Positions 1 through 11,824 of a stretch of 64,000 nucleotides of DNA are shown piece by piece (the first letter of the stretch is position 1; each line of letters begins with the position of its first letter). The notes beneath the pieces are model-generated. The model worked only from the letters and a program-made list of their open reading frames with translations. It did no database searches and was not told where the DNA came from. The stretch comes from Protopterus annectens (taxonomy: Eukaryota > Chordata > Ceratodontiformes > Protopteridae), in contig NC_056747.1 of NCBI RefSeq assembly GCF_019279795.1, forward strand, positions 1,000,900,906-1,000,964,905. Direction: 5' to 3'. The translations under genes were made by a program, and so were the position numbers.

Positions 1-350
1 TGTGAGGGTTGTGAAGTCTGAAACTGGAATGTGTATCATTCCTTTCTAACTTCTCTAGTAAATGATTTTCCAGTACAAATGTATGGTGCTAAACTGAGGG
101 CATGCAGTGACTATCACTATTTTTGAAAGGTATGACTGTCTGAATCTTTGATGGCTGAGGTCTACTACTTAGTACTGGACACATACAAGTCAAAACTCTG
201 CATTCACATGTTTAAGGTCACTTCTGTACAAATCACTCACAGTTTACTTGCTTAAACAACCAAGTAACAAAATATGCCATTTGTTTGTATTATTACACAA
301 TACATACCACGTTCAACACTCACCTTGTAAGTTCAGCAGTTGCAACAGTT
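1..350. other. Unassigned flank, probably 3' part of the Harbinger element
   Basis: No open frame, repeat or motif is recognisable here. It lies immediately downstream (minus-strand sense) of a Harbinger transposase C-terminus, so it is probably that element's 3' untranslated part. No terminal inverted repeat matching the other side of the element was found by eye. Confidence 0.3.
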
Positions 351-846
351 TTAGTTCAGGGCCAACTCTGTTTGATGCAAGCAGTACATGGGCAATACAT
401 GGGTAGGTAAAGTCCATGAGAGTTGCCTGGCATCGATGTTACTACAGGTATGCGTGTAGGAGGAAGGTTTTAGGCCCTTAGGTGGTGAGTGAGTGTGCTC
501 TACATTGTTTCTTAGCCAATGCAAGAGCATATTCAGCACACCTACATCTGTTTGCACCCATTGCAGCTGCTGGTTCCCCCTCTGACTCTTCATTTGCATG
601 TGGCTGTGGTGACCTTGGCATTGGTGGTGGGATATGTGTATTCTTTCCCCTTGCTGATCCTGCTGAAACTGTTTTCTCAGGATGATGTTGTGCAGCATGG
701 CACATATTGTGAATATTTCAGTACATGTCCATGGATTGTACTTCAGGGATTCCCCAGATGATCTAGGATCCGGAACCGCAACCTCAGCAGCCCAAACACA
801 CACTTTATATTATTTCTGGTTTGAGCGTGTGCCTCATTGTTTGTTT
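351..846 (-). pseudogene. PIF/Harbinger transposase, C-terminal part (split gene)
   Basis: Minus-strand reading gives the C-terminal block of a HARBI1-type DDE nuclease: NEAHAQTR, then VFGLLRLRFRILDHLGN in one frame, and after a frameshift LKYNPWTCTEIFTICAMLHN in another. The CAMLHNI motif is the usual end of the domain. In the family the third catalytic residue is a Glu just before the VFG motif; here the residue is Lys (IKCVFG), so the active site looks dead. The rest of the same gene continues beyond a 6.1-kb LINE nest at 6933-8190: the protein breaks after TPVRKTHT on that side and resumes with NEAHAQTR here. Inactive fossil of a cut-and-paste DNA transposon; the assignment to the family is secure, the exact joining point is approximate. 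Confidence 0.85.
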
Positions 847-1841
847 ATTGATTTATTTATTTATTTATTTACATTTGTTGACCAGGAAAGTCCACTGGGC
901 TTGGGACCCACTTTCAGTGGAAGCCCGGGGAGAAAAGCTCCAAGTTGCATGAAAATCATTACATGAATTTGTAAGGAAACAATTACTTATAAAGTAAGTG
1001 AAATAATATAGAACACTTTCTAAACAGCACATATGTTGTAAAAAGGCACAATGGAAGATTAGCATGTAGGAAAATTAAACAGAAATATTTAACAATACAG
1101 CTTATTTTTTGGAGGTGGGAGTAGGAAAAGGGAAATGTATGTGTGGTTGGAAGGTAGAATTAGAGAGTTAAACTTAAAGGTAGGATAGATATAGTTAGAA
1201 TCTTATAGCTATTTGGTGGAGAATATGTAGATTATAGGTGGTGTATATTTAATGGTAGTATTAAAAGTAGAAAGTGACAGAAGACAAAATGTGTTAAGAT
1301 ACTTGTATAGATGTGTGGAGTAGGATAATAAAGGTGAGGGATAACTCATATTGTGTAACAGTATGACATATACATTTAACATAATAAGAGTGCAAATTTC
1401 TACTTAAATGTCTTATTCATGGCGCACTTGTATTTTTTGTTTATTGTTATCTTTACATTGCTTCTTTTGTATTGTTATATTACAATGTAGACTATTAAAA
1501 ACAATATAAATTAATTTTGAAAAAAAAAGTATGACATATACACAAGTATATTTGCTATGTGAAACAATTTTGCTAGATTAAGGAGGCTGTGGGTATGTGT
1601 TGCATGTGCAGCTGGGGTTATCAGTGAGATGTTGTTTTAGTTTTCTTTTAAAGGAGATTATGTTGTCTAATTCTGTAACTGATGATGGGAGGGCATTCCA
1701 CAGCTTAGTTATGGAATGGGAATAGAGCCAGCTACCTGCTTTTTTACTTGGTGTTGATACTTTAAGTAGGTGTTTGTTGTTAGAGCCTAGATTTTTGGAT
1801 TGGATGTAAGGTTCAGTGATATTGACACTTGAAAACATCCT
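847..1841 (-). mobile_element. Outer L2-like LINE, 3' portion with 3' UTR and AAAT-type tail
   Basis: This is the 3' end of a non-LTR retrotransposon of the L2/CR1/Jockey group on the minus strand. Residues of the conserved C-terminus are read at 1578-1838 (LWNALPSSVTELDNIISFKR, the usual region after the RT thumb). The 3' UTR ends in a motif that recurs at every copy of this family in the window (roughly GGAGCTTTTCTCC, then CATTTTCAGTGG-like, then ACAAATGTAAATAAATA), here reverse-complemented at 847-940 with a tail of ATTT repeats. Its 5' portion lies at 4873-6932 on the far side of an inserted LINE: the reading breaks at PSLKN there and resumes here, matching the uninterrupted protein of the copy at 45.5-46.6 kb. 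Confidence 0.85.
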
Positions 1842-4800
1842 TAGCTGGCTCTCCTCTACCTTTCCTCAATAAACCATAATCTTAGGAGACTTCAATATTG
1901 ATTGGAACTCCTGCATATCCCCCAAACACATCACACACCTCAACCTCTTTAACTTTCAACAAACCATAAACTTCCCAACTAAGATTCACAAATCTACCAA
2001 TAAACAAGCCATCTTGGACTGGATATTGGTCAACAGTAATCCCACCTCATATAAAACTGGAATACTCCCAGACAATATCAGCGACCACCTTCTCACCTAT
2101 ATCACTAAACAAAAAAATAACAATCACAAACAGGCTAGCTATCGTACTATATGTAACAAAAAAAATTTAACCTTCCTATTTTCCTTAATGAACTCAAAGA
2201 ATGTAACTGGTCAGCTCTTAAACACCTCCCACTTGATGAGGCAGTTACACTTTTCGACAACACATTCCTCCAAATACTTGAGCATCACGCCCCCTCTCGC
2301 TTAATTAGAATAGGATCCAAAGCTGCTCCTTGGCTTTCTAAAGAAACCAAGCAAACAATGCTATTAAGAAACAAACTATGGACAAAATGGAGAACTACTA
2401 AAAACCCAACAGATCATCAAAACTTCAAACACTTTAGAAATACTACAAATAAACTGATCCTTCTTGATAAAAAAAATGTTTACCTCCAGTATCAACAAAA
2501 TCAAAATCATAACCCCAAAAAATTCTGGTCAGGAATCAATAAACTACTCCATCCAGTGAATACCAAAACACCTACTCCAGCTAACTTAGCCCAGACTCTT
2601 CCCAATATAATAGCCAATACGTTCAACAACTTCTTCTCTGAAACAGTCACCTCTCTAGCAAAAACCATGGTTCCCCCACTTCCCTTCAAAAGACCTCTCC
2701 TCATAACAACACCTCCACTCTAAAATTTGGTACAGTCTCCACAACCTATATACGTAAGTTACTTTCAAAACTTAAACCATGCACTCCTTCTGCTGACCAA
2801 CTACCAGCTGAATATCTCCAGCTAGCAGCAGCAGAACTAGCTTACCCAGTCTCCATCTTAATAAACAGAACAATAACTGATTCTACTATTCCTTCCCTCT
2901 GGAAAGTCTCCCATATCATTCCACTGCATAAAGGAGGAAACACTAATGAACTGTCTAATTTCTGTCCTATAGCCTTACTATCACCACTAGCTAAAATTAT
3001 GGAACGTTGTATACATCATCAACTTTTAAATCATCTTTTAGATAATAGCCTACTTGCTGACTCCCAACATGGTTTTAGACCTTTCCACAGCACTTCCACT
3101 GCTCTTCTCTCCTTCACAGACACTATCAACAAAAATCGCAATAACAACCTATTCTCTGCTTTATTTCTTGACCTCTCTAAAGCCTTTGATATGGTGAATC
3201 ATAAACTTCTGCTTGACACTTTAAAATCTCTTGCACTTGACTCTCTGGCATTGCACTGGTTTGACTCATATTTGAAAGATAGAAAATAGGCAGTCCTTTG
3301 GGACAGCCAATTATCCTCTCAGCTCCCAGTCACTATAGGGGTCCCCCAAGGATCTATCTTAGGCCCCCTTCTCTTCTCCATATTTATAAATAACCTGTCT
3401 TCTTCACTCCCAACATCGACATGTATTCAGTATGCAGATGATTCAACTCTCATCTGTTCTGCTGCATCTCCAGCTGAACTTCACTCTTCCACCCAAAAAA
3501 TCTTTACAGCAGCAGAAAACTGGTTCCAATATATCTGTCTATTCCTTAATCCCCCAAAAAACAAATTATTACTTTTCTCTCCAACCCTTAAATCTGTCCC
3601 CTTCTCCTTTTCTATTATGTCCGACAATGGCACTATTATTTCACCTGATTGTTCCACTAAACTACTAGGTTTTACAATAGATAATCAACTAAACTTTGAT
3701 TCCCACATTGACCTAACCATCAAAACTGTTAATAAAAAGATAGGAGCCCTCTATAGACTTAAGCCCTTTCTTACAGCAACCACCAGGGTGTCTCTAGCCC
3801 AAACTCATCTCATCTCTACATTATTGTATGCCTCCCCATCTTTTATCAACCTTTCAAACTCTAACCTTCAGAAACTTGCCACAGCCTACCACAGCATTGC
3901 CAGGTTTGCCACAAGTTCCCCATTTCATACCCATCATTGTGTTAATCTCAAAAAGCTTGACTGGCTTGAACTTCAAAATCTTATTCTCCTACATCAATTA
4001 GTTATCACCTATAAAATTCTCCATTACCCTACTAATACACCCATACTTAACAACCTTGTTGCCCCTTACAGGAATCTTACTTCCCTTTGCTCAGCTAACA
4101 AACTGCTAGTAGCCACTCTCAAATCACACAGTAAAGCTGGTGACTCTTTGTTCACAAATGTGGTTGGCTCTTACTGGAATAAACTTCCCATAGAATTGAC
4201 TACTTTAGGCTCATCACAACTTTTCAAGAAACAACTAAGGAACTATTTCAAATCTCACTGGCTATGCCCTTGCTCTAATCCAGACTGACCTCTGCATCCA
4301 ACTTTCTTTAGAGTTCTCTCCATTACTCTTCTACTTGTCTCTCTCACGAGTACTACTCCCCTCTGTAACTTACCTAGCTTCCACTTGAATACTACTTTTC
4401 CTATAAAGTCCCTTTCTCCTTACACTAGATATATTACTGCAACCTGTCATCTCACCTTTTATTTAAACCTATATGTTCCTCCCTGCTGTGCAAATCTGTT
4501 TCTTAAAACTAGTGCACTGGCACAAAATGTGTATCACAATTGTTAACACTGTAAATATTGTATAGAATCTTGTGTTATTATTTTTTCTCTTTTTCTCTTT
4601 TTCTCTTTTACTATTCCTGCTTCTGCAAAGAATATGGGATTAGGGATCCTCACTGTATTTTTTACTTTTGTTAAAGTGCTTCTGTACTGTTACGATGCTA
4701 TATTGAAATAGTTCCTTAAATACGTATAATTTTGTCTCTTACTGGGCTGTTTTAATGTTATTTACTAGTATATAGTGAAGCTTTTCTCCTCGGGCCTCTG

Positions 4801-4872
4801 CTGAAAATGGACATGTATCCAGCCAGACTAGCCCGGTCAACAAATGTAAAATAAATAAAATAAAAATAAATA
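1842..4872 (+). mobile_element. Inner L2-like LINE nested in the outer LINE (5'-truncated)
   Basis: Plus-strand non-LTR retrotransposon. It starts within the apurinic-type endonuclease (GDFNIDWN near 1888, LDWILVN near 2014, DNISDHL near 2070), runs through the endonuclease-RT linker, the reverse transcriptase and C-terminal region, and ends with a 3' UTR carrying the family's terminal motif at about 4780-4845 and an AAATA-rich tail. It copies its RNA by target-primed reverse transcription. Its tail abuts the interrupted PSLKN codons of the minus-strand outer LINE, so it inserted into that element. The target duplication is short and unclear. Confidence 0.88.
2750..4288 (+). pseudogene. Reverse transcriptase and C-terminus of the inner L2-like LINE
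   Basis: RT palm motifs are readable: SQHGFRPFHST near 3060, motif A ALFLDLSKAFDMVNH near 3156, GVPQGSILGPLLF near 3340 and motif C QYADDSTLIC at about 3427-3456 with both catalytic Asp present. A TAG at 3287-3289 lies where relatives have Gln (RKQAV) and a few frameshifts separate the pieces; the last 223 codons (3617-4288) are open and end SHWLCPCSNPD. The C-terminal region (LPFLTATTR, HHCVNLKKLDWLEL) matches the other L2-like copies here. Not functional as it stands, but only mildly decayed compared with the outer LINE. Confidence 0.85.
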
Positions 4873-6932
4873 AATATTTTTCAGGGAAGGGCAAAACTCT
4901 GGTTTATAAATGAGTTTATGGGCAAAGATAAGTAGTGTGTAATGTAGGCGATGTGCAAATTCTAGCCAGTTAAGTTCTTTAGTGGCCTGGCAATGGTCTA
5001 TGTGATTTGGTTGGGCTGATGCAAATTTTGCAATCTTATAATAACAGGATTGCAGTTTGTGTTGCAAAGAGTTGTGGAGATTGGTGAAGGTAGGAGACAT
5101 ATAGAGTAAACTTGGAAGGAGAAGACTTTTTGAAAGTTTTATTCAGATGGAATTGTCTAAGTATTGCTTGTTTCTGTAAAGTTTGCCTAATTTGAAGTGA
5201 TGCTTTTTTATTGTATTATTAATATGCAAGTCAAAGCTAATTGTGCTGTCAATAGTAATTCCAAGCAGTTTGACCTGATTGACTAACTCTATTTGGGTTT
5301 TGATTATGGAGAATATAGTAAAGTCTGTGGGAACAGGTTTGGATGCAAAGATGAGTAGTTTAGATTTATTAGGGTTAAGTAATAGTTGTGAATGGTTTAG
5401 CTAGAGTTCTATGGATGTAAAGGCTTTTTGTGTTAACTTTTGGAGGTCAGAGAAGTTATTGGAGGTACAGATTATGGTTGAAGTGTCTGCATATTGTATG
5501 GTCAGAAGGAACTTTATGTAGGTCATTTATAAAAATGTTGAATAGTAGGGGTCCTAAGATTGACCCCTGGGGCACTCATGTTATTTGGAAGAAAGCTAAA
5601 GAGGTTATTCTGCCATTTTATGGATTGCTGTCTGTTTTACAATTAACTTGTGAATCAGGTTAGCGTGGCCTCAGAACATCCTAGTGGGATAAGTTTAATA
5701 TGGGAGACTGTGTTGAATGCTTTTAAGAGCTCCAGTAACAGGACTGATGTAAGTAGATAACTATCTAGGGCGTTATAGATGAAATTTGTGAAGGAGGCTA
5801 GGGCAGTAATGGTACTGTGGGATGGTCGAAAGCCATGTTGTGAGGGGGATAGTAGGTTGTTGCTGGTTAGATATTCAACCAGTTGTTTGTGGATGCATTT
5901 TTCCATTATTTTAGATAGAGTGGACAGTATGGAAATGGACCTAAAATTAGATAGGTCATGAGGGTTTCCACCTTTATGAAGTGGGGTGATTACTGATTTT
6001 TTTTCCAGAGCTGGGGGACTGTATGTTCTGCAAGTGATTGGTTTATAAGGATCCTTACTGGGAAACCTATTGCCTTAGCACTGATTTTGAGTTATTCTAG
6101 GGGGAGATTATCAGCAAATAAGGAGCCTGGTCTTAATTTGCCAAGTAATGTTCGTATTTAAGAGGTTACTACAGGTTGAAAGTTAAAGGATGGTATGGAG
6201 CTGATATTGCCTTGTGGTATGGTGGATAGGTTAATGTGGGTTGGGGTATTGCCTGCATTTACTAATGTAAGGATAATGCCAATAAAGTTTTTTATTAAAT
6301 ATTTCAGTGATTTCAACTGGGCTTTTGTCTGGAAATGGAGATGGGTTTTGGGTGATGCCAGGATTTAGTAATGAGTTGACAGATTTCCAGAAAAGTCTGG
6401 GATTATTACAGTGGGTGTTTATTGGTTGAGAGAAGTAAGTCTTTTTGTCCTGATTAATGGCCTGTTTTGCTTTGTTTCTAAGTATTTTGAAGGCGGTTTC
6501 ATTGGGTGGGGTCTTATCTTTTCTCCATTTCTGCCATGCTCGGTCTCCGTTAATCAGTAGTCATTTGGTTGACTTAGATAGCCAAAGAACATGGTTATGT
6601 TTAACTCTTTTTTTTCTTATGGGGGCTATGGAGTTAAGGGTATCTAGAAAGGCAGCATTGAAGTAATGTACTACTTCATCTAAGGGAAGATATTTCAATG
6701 GGTTCCAGTTTAGTGTTTGCAATAGGTTGCAAAAGTGAGACTGGCTAAAACTGACTAGATTTCTGATATATTTGTATGAATGAATGCTTGGGGTGGAGGC
6801 TGATAGTCTGTGTATCAGAGCTGGCACGTGGTCACTTATGGTGTTGGGAAGGGTGTTGGCATTGGAGTAGTATTATGGGTGGGATACTAATATCCAGTCT
6901 AAGGTGGATTTTTCAGTGGGTGTGTGTTTTTC
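4873..6932 (-). mobile_element. Outer L2-like LINE, 5' portion (endonuclease end and RT)
   Basis: Minus-strand continuation of the LINE whose 3' part is at 847-1841. Read in minus sense: endonuclease end (TLDWILVS near 6890, SDHVPALIHRLS near 6830), linker (6561-6827), RT (SPSQHGFRPSHSTITALASF at 5655-5906), a decayed motif C reading YADTST near 5485 (second catalytic Asp replaced by Thr), and the C-terminal region at 4873-5100 ending PSLKN. Motif A is also damaged (LELLKAFN in place of LDLSKAFD). It is 5'-truncated in the endonuclease and sits in the Harbinger transposase gene, with a short imperfect TGTTT-type repeat at both ends. Clearly older than the LINE nested in it. Confidence 0.85.
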
Positions 6933-7192
6933 TCACAGGTGTCATCAATCACAGTTCAAGTGTATAACCTGCATCCCCCAGCAAATGACCCTGTGGGAGA
7001 TCCCCCTCTAGTGAACATCTGATACAGTTGGGAGGTGTGCCAGATATGTGAGTTGTAGTAACTGCCAGGGTTGCCAGCACACATGTTCAAGATGATTCAC
7101 TTGGCATTACATATGATTTGGCAGTTAACAGAATGAAAACCCTTTCTATTAATGTAGAGCCTTCCCTGTTCCCTGGGTGGTGCCTTAATTTC
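6933..7192 (-). pseudogene. PIF/Harbinger transposase, central part
   Basis: Minus-strand translation gives a block typical of HARBI1-like nucleases: LYINRKGFHSVNCQIICNAK, then NMCAGNPGSYYNSHIWHTSQ, then a GDAGYTLEL-LMTPV block before the outer LINE. The second catalytic Asp, normally in the PGSxHDS motif, reads Asn here (YYNSH), so catalysis is lost. It lies between the LINE insertion (left) and the MITE insertion (right), and joins in frame sense to AIDCTHIEIK on the right of the MITE and NEAHAQTR on the left of the LINEs. Confidence 0.85.
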
Positions 7193-7603
7193 TGGTCTAT
7201 ATTATAACAACGAATGATCAAGTGATCAAATGTTGTTATATCGAACTCTAAAGTTTATATTCTCAAGACATCGAACAACCAGAACAGCGATTTTTTTCCC
7301 AGGGAAAAAATTGCTGTTCCCAAAAAAAAAAGACATTAAAACATTGCATAAACTGGGAGCTTTGCCCCCCACACCCCCTGACATGGGGGGCTGTGCCCCC
7401 TACACTCCCCCAACTTAAATATACCAACTCTGAGATCACACTACAGTGCCGAAAATGGCAAAGTGACAGAAGCAGCCATGTGACTTCTTTCCCAGGGAAA
7501 AAAATGTGCTTATATGCTGCTTCATCATTTTGCCTTTTCAACATTTCAAGTTTGACCAAGACGCATTTGACAAAATGCGTCTTCGGTCATCTGATAGGAA
7601 ACC
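7193..7603 (+). mobile_element. MITE copy 1 (palindromic family, 8-bp target duplication)
   Basis: A 411-bp non-coding element inside the Harbinger transposase, flanked by a perfect 8-bp duplication TTAATTTC at 7185-7192 and 7604-7611. Ends are inverted (TGGTCTATATTATAA at the left; the right end read in reverse is GGTTTCCTATCAGATGACC). Next to each end is a hairpin: TATAACAAC (7203-7211) with GTTGTTATA (7232-7240), and AAGACGCATTT (7558-7568) with AAATGCGTCTT (7573-7583). The centre has a GC-rich palindromic stretch around 7368-7405 and the family core TATACCAACTCTGAGATCAC near 7420. No transposase is encoded. The 8-bp duplication fits hAT-like or Merlin-like mobilisation; superfamily not settled. 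Confidence 0.8.
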
Positions 7604-8190
7604 TTAATTTCTATATGTGTGCAATCTATAGCACCCAGTACTTCAGGGTAGTGTGCTAGAAGGTAGAACCCCTGCATATTTCTGGCCCTGTTCTCAGGAA
7701 TATGAGAAAAACATATGTGGTCATTGGCATGTTGGAGCATAGCATTCATGAATTGATGGAGGATCCTTGATGCTGATGCCTGTGACACCCCAGTATGTCC
7801 CCTGTTGGTGTCTGAAAGGTACCTGCGGCTAAGATTATAAGTGCTACACATACCTTTGTCTCCACTGGGATGGGTTTCCCCTCAGTGTGCCCTGGCTCTG
7901 AGTTGAGGATGACAGAGCCTGCAGAGTTTCTGTAGTGTCTTTCTATCCAGCCTGTAGTGCTCTGCAATTTCCACATCATGTAGGTTGTGATAAGTTAAAA
8001 GGGGTCTGAAAACTCTTCTCCTTCTTGGCCGTGGTCTATTAGCAGCAAAAGCAACAGCAGCATAGACCTCAGCCTGTTGCACATACACATGAGTTAAAGC
8101 AATAGCAGCCCCTAACTTTGTTGCTGTGTAGCCTTCTTTCCTTGGCTGCATTACAATAGGTTTTGGAATTTGCAAGGAAAACCAGCACCA
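7604..8190 (-). pseudogene. PIF/Harbinger transposase, N-terminal part
   Basis: Minus-strand frames at 7882-8175 and 7546-7851 give the N-terminal half of a HARBI1-like transposase. The start at 8175 (MQIPKPIVMQPRK) leads into RRRVFRPLLTYHNLHDVEI and EHYRLDRKTLQKLC, the usual N-terminal helix region; after a frameshift come GVSQASASRILHQFMNAMLQ (helix-turn-helix-like block) and GAIDCTHIEIK, which holds the first catalytic Asp. The gene runs on through 6933-7192 and 351-846 after removal of the insertions. The Myb-like second protein that autonomous Harbingers usually encode was not found nearby. Confidence 0.87.
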
Positions 8191-8404
8191 AGTCTACACG
8201 GTTGCTTTATAGCTTGTTAAATAACTCTTCCATCTTGGATTGGTTGATTAGGATACAGTTCAGCTGCTTATGCTGTAATTAGCATGCCACAGTGTTTACC
8301 TAGTTTGTGCAGCTGTGCACCACTCTACACAGCATGTAGAGACACTTACTGAATCCAAAACGGTGCACTACCATGTGCACGGTGTAAATGGACCATGTAG
8401 ACTT
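8191..8404 (-). other. Probable 5' end region of the Harbinger element
   Basis: Non-coding stretch upstream of the transposase start, up to the LINE that begins near 8405. It has repeated short words with TGTAGA/CTACATG and GTGCAC, as in Harbinger subterminal regions, but no clean terminal inverted repeat or 3-bp target duplication could be matched with the left side. Confidence 0.35.
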
Positions 8405-9632
8405 TATTGAATCTGGCTGATGATGTTCTATAAAAATATAATACCAGTTATGAAAGAAAAATTTTGCTGTGATGTAATTTATATAGATTTAACTTCAGCA
8501 TTTGACAGGGTCATGCACAAAACACTGATCAATAAACTAAAACAACTAGGTATTGATGTACTATTATGGATAGCTGCATGGCTTACAAATAGGACATTGC
8601 AAGTATCATACAGCAATGGGACAGGTAAAGTTCTTGGTTACAGTTAAGGTATCTCACAGAATTCTGTCCCAGGCCCATACATGTTTAGATTGTATCTTTC
8701 AGACCCATCTTTTTCATCTTAGGTGTTATACAGTCTGCATGCAGATCACTTGAAATTGTGTAAACTGATGATGTCTTACAGGTAGGGCATGCCTGCAAAA
8801 GCACATGACTAAACTGACCATTTGGACACAGGAGAATAATATGCTGATAAAAACATCAAAAACTAAACAGATGAGGTTTGGGAGACATAACCTGAAAGGT
8901 GAATATTTAATACAGCACACAGTGATTTGAAACTGTAAATTCATTTAAGAACCTGAGTATATGGGTAGATGCAGCTTTGAGTTTTTTCCAATCATATCAA
9001 CAAATTGGTTAATGATGGTTATAGAACTATAGGTTGTATAAAAAGAGTTATAAAGTCTATGAAATAAAAAATGATGAAGTCACTGTTTGTTAATTACATT
9101 AGACCTAAACTTGAGTATGGTATAACAATATGGAAACATTATTAGAAAACAAGCATGAATAAACTGGAAAGAGTCCAGCAGAAATATACCAAAGGCATCT
9201 GTGGATGTGAACATTTAAGTTATTATTAAAGACTATAATATCTGAACTTGTACATTATCTTATATAGATATTTACATGAAGATCTTATTCAGGTATATAG
9301 TAAAATGGTTTGATTGTTTGTGTTTATTCAGGTATATAAGGCATTTAGAGACAACTACCTCTGGTAATGTTTGGAGTTATCAAAAAGTAGAAGTGATTCA
9401 CAGACTACCTATGTAGAAGATTCTATAGGAATGAGAAGTGTACTAATTGGTTCTCTGATACAGCAGCTGATGCATGAAACAGACAACCAAACTGCATTAA
9501 AGCAGATACTAGTTTAGATATTCTTAAGAATAGCCTAGACACTTATTATGGGAACAACTGTTTTAGTATATTGGCAGGCTAGAAGGGCATTAATGACCAT
9601 GCTTGAAATATTTGTATGTATGTATCTCTAGT
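8405..9632 (+). mobile_element. CR1-like LINE (family I), 5'-truncated 3' half
   Basis: Plus-strand fragment of a CR1-clade LINE. RT motif A region reads DVIYIDLTSAFDRVMHKTL (8420-8647), followed by degraded palm and thumb (NMLIKTSKTKQMRFGRHNLK near 8836) and the MNKLERVQQKYTKGICG block near 9155. The end is a distinctive 3' segment at about 9560-9632 (TTGGCAGGCTAGAAGGGC, then TTTGTATGTATGTAT) that recurs in reverse complement at 49371-49440, where the fuller copy of this family ends. Many stops and frameshifts; motif C is not preserved. Confidence 0.78.
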
Positions 9633-10650
9633 GACCACAACCTAGACAAACTATAAAAATCTATCCACGATTCATTTTCTTCAGTTTAAGTATGGCTAGC
9701 CCAGTGTCCATTATTCCTCATCTCCCAAAAAGGAAACTCATTATATTCACTCCAAGTCACTTTTCAGTTCGGAAGACGCCCTTTGTCATAGTGTCAGAGA
9801 ATAACAACAAAACTGACAATATCCCACAAATTAAACTTGCAGCCAATCACACCGATGAACACAAAATTTGACTCACATTCAAGATACAGTAAACAAAAAT
9901 TAAAAAAAAAAAAACTAGGTTCCCTCTGCAGAGTCAAACAACAATGTACTGACTCATCTAGAAAGCATTTAGCTTTGACACTTCTTCTCCAAACCCTCCT
10001 CTACTCCATCAGTCAACACACCTAACAAAGCTTGAGCAATTCTGCCACAAGGTAGCTAAGCTCACTAGCAACTACCCTCAAAGTGCTCATCATTGTATAG
10101 TACTCAAAGAACTAAACTGGCTTGAACTATCCCACTACCTGTCCAACTCCTATCTTATCATAATATACAACCTCTTTTACAGGCCCAACAACTGCACAAC
10201 TCTCTCAATCCTCACTCAGCAATACATGCCAACTACATCCCTGTGCTCCATTGAAAAGTTCCTTGTACAGGTCACCAAATTCACCAAAGTAACAGGAGAT
10301 GCCCTCTTTTCTAACCATCTAGCAAGAACCTAGAACTCTTTACCACTAACACTAAAACAGATGCACACCCTAAACCATTCCAACTCCAGCTAAAATCATA
10401 CCTATACAATCATTGGCTCTGCACGGGTACAACACCTGGTTAACATTCTGACTTTTTACCAAATTTTGGATCAGGCCTTTGAATCTTTAGTGATGTATAA
10501 GAAGCCTACTTTTAAGATATTTATCATATCCTAAACTTAGCAAAGTTTTAGTCAACTGCAAGTCTTCTGCCTTAATTGACATGTAAACTTTTCATCTCCT
10601 TCTGACTATATTCTGCAAATAAATGATTATTGCCCTATTAAACTTTCTTT
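9633..10650 (+). mobile_element. L2-like LINE fragment, RT C-terminal region
   Basis: Plus-strand protein similarity to the L2-like copies: HIQDTVNK-LKKLGSLCRVKQ block near 9870-9930, LNWLELSHYLSNSYLIIIYN near 10115-10170, then a C-terminal block with NSLPLTLKQ near 10330. It starts in the RT thumb region and is full of stops. The usual terminal motif with AAAT tail is missing, so the 3' end is either lost or has decayed. It separates the CR1-like end on its left from the gag/protease remnant on its right. Confidence 0.7.
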
Positions 10651-10659
10651 TGCATTTTC

Positions 10660-11824
10660 CACATGGAAGGTAGGGTGCTAAGCATGTGGTTCTGGTGTGT
10701 CAGTGTCTGGATGACTTTCTGAGATGACAAGGATTATTTCTTTAGTAAAGACTGGCAGTCCTCTGGCATGTATCTCAGAATTTACTGCATTCTGCCTTAA
10801 CACACATACCACTTGCACCCTCTGTCCCTGTGGGATTAGATCCTTAACATTTGCAAACACTGACACATTTGGCATTTCAGATCTCACAGTCACTTTAATC
10901 ATACCATCATTTAATATATAAATAACTTGATTCTACATGCTTATTAATCTTGAAACTCTTTCCAAATGGAATGGAATGGAATAGGCTTATTTACCCGTGA
11001 CCACAAGTTACCATGGAAATAGTCAGTTATACATCTAAAGCTTTTCAGCACATCACTGATAATTAAGAAATAATATCTGGTTTACTGGTGACATACAGCA
11101 GATAGCTCTTCTCCATTTTTCCAAATGTTATCTTTAGCCATATTTTCTTTAAGGTCAGTAATTCTCCCACTTTGTAGCCTATAGCCTGCAAGCCATCAGG
11201 TAGGATTTTCACTCTCTTTGAATATTTTAATCACTTGCTCAGCTTATTACAGAAGTTTATTGGCATTACATGTATTTTGGCTCCTGAATCTATTAGGGCT
11301 TCATGCTTTATATTAACTTCAAAGCAGAAAACCCATCTGCACTTCCTTTAGGGATTAAATTGCCCAAGTAGAATTTGTTTCACCCTATTATTTGTAACAA
11401 GGCAGTATCAGTACTACTGACAGTAAAAGCTTCAGGTGTTTCCAGTGAGAAATCACCTTTGAACCCAGGGCTTTCTGTTATCTTTACCATGCCAGAATAA
11501 TTACCTTAGCAGCCTGACAGGAGGCTAAAGAAACTAGCCACTTGTTATTGGCAGTATTGTTGTCTATACGGGTAGAAGTGCTGGGTTCTCCAGACCCCGG
11601 AGGAGGGAAACCAGGAGACAGTGAGGATGTTTGATTCCAAAAGTTTTGGAACAGGGACTTTATTTCTTATGCCTGTTCACTTATCTGTCTGACCTCATCC
11701 TGTAACCTGATTATTTCTTCTCCCATACCTTCCATGTGGGGGTAATTATTTCTAATTCTGGGCAGATCCATGTATAGTTCTGTTATCTACTATTATAGTC
11801 CCTCCCAGAACCATGTCTCCCATC
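10660..11824 (-). pseudogene. Retroelement protease region (gag-pol remnant, part 1)
   Basis: Minus-strand reading holds an aspartic-protease-like signature, ALIDSGAKIHVM, at about 11265-11310 (family pattern L-(I/V)-D-(S/T)-G-A). Upstream in minus sense (11550-11720) is a charged, helical stretch ending in a Pro/Ser-rich segment, as at a gag-pol junction. Downstream, 10678-10902 is open for 74 codons after the protease (MIKVTVRSEMPNVS...). RT, RNase H and integrase are absent: the element stops where the LINE at 9.6-10.65 kb begins. Most likely an LTR-type retrotransposon; frames are broken, so superfamily cannot be set. Confidence 0.55.
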
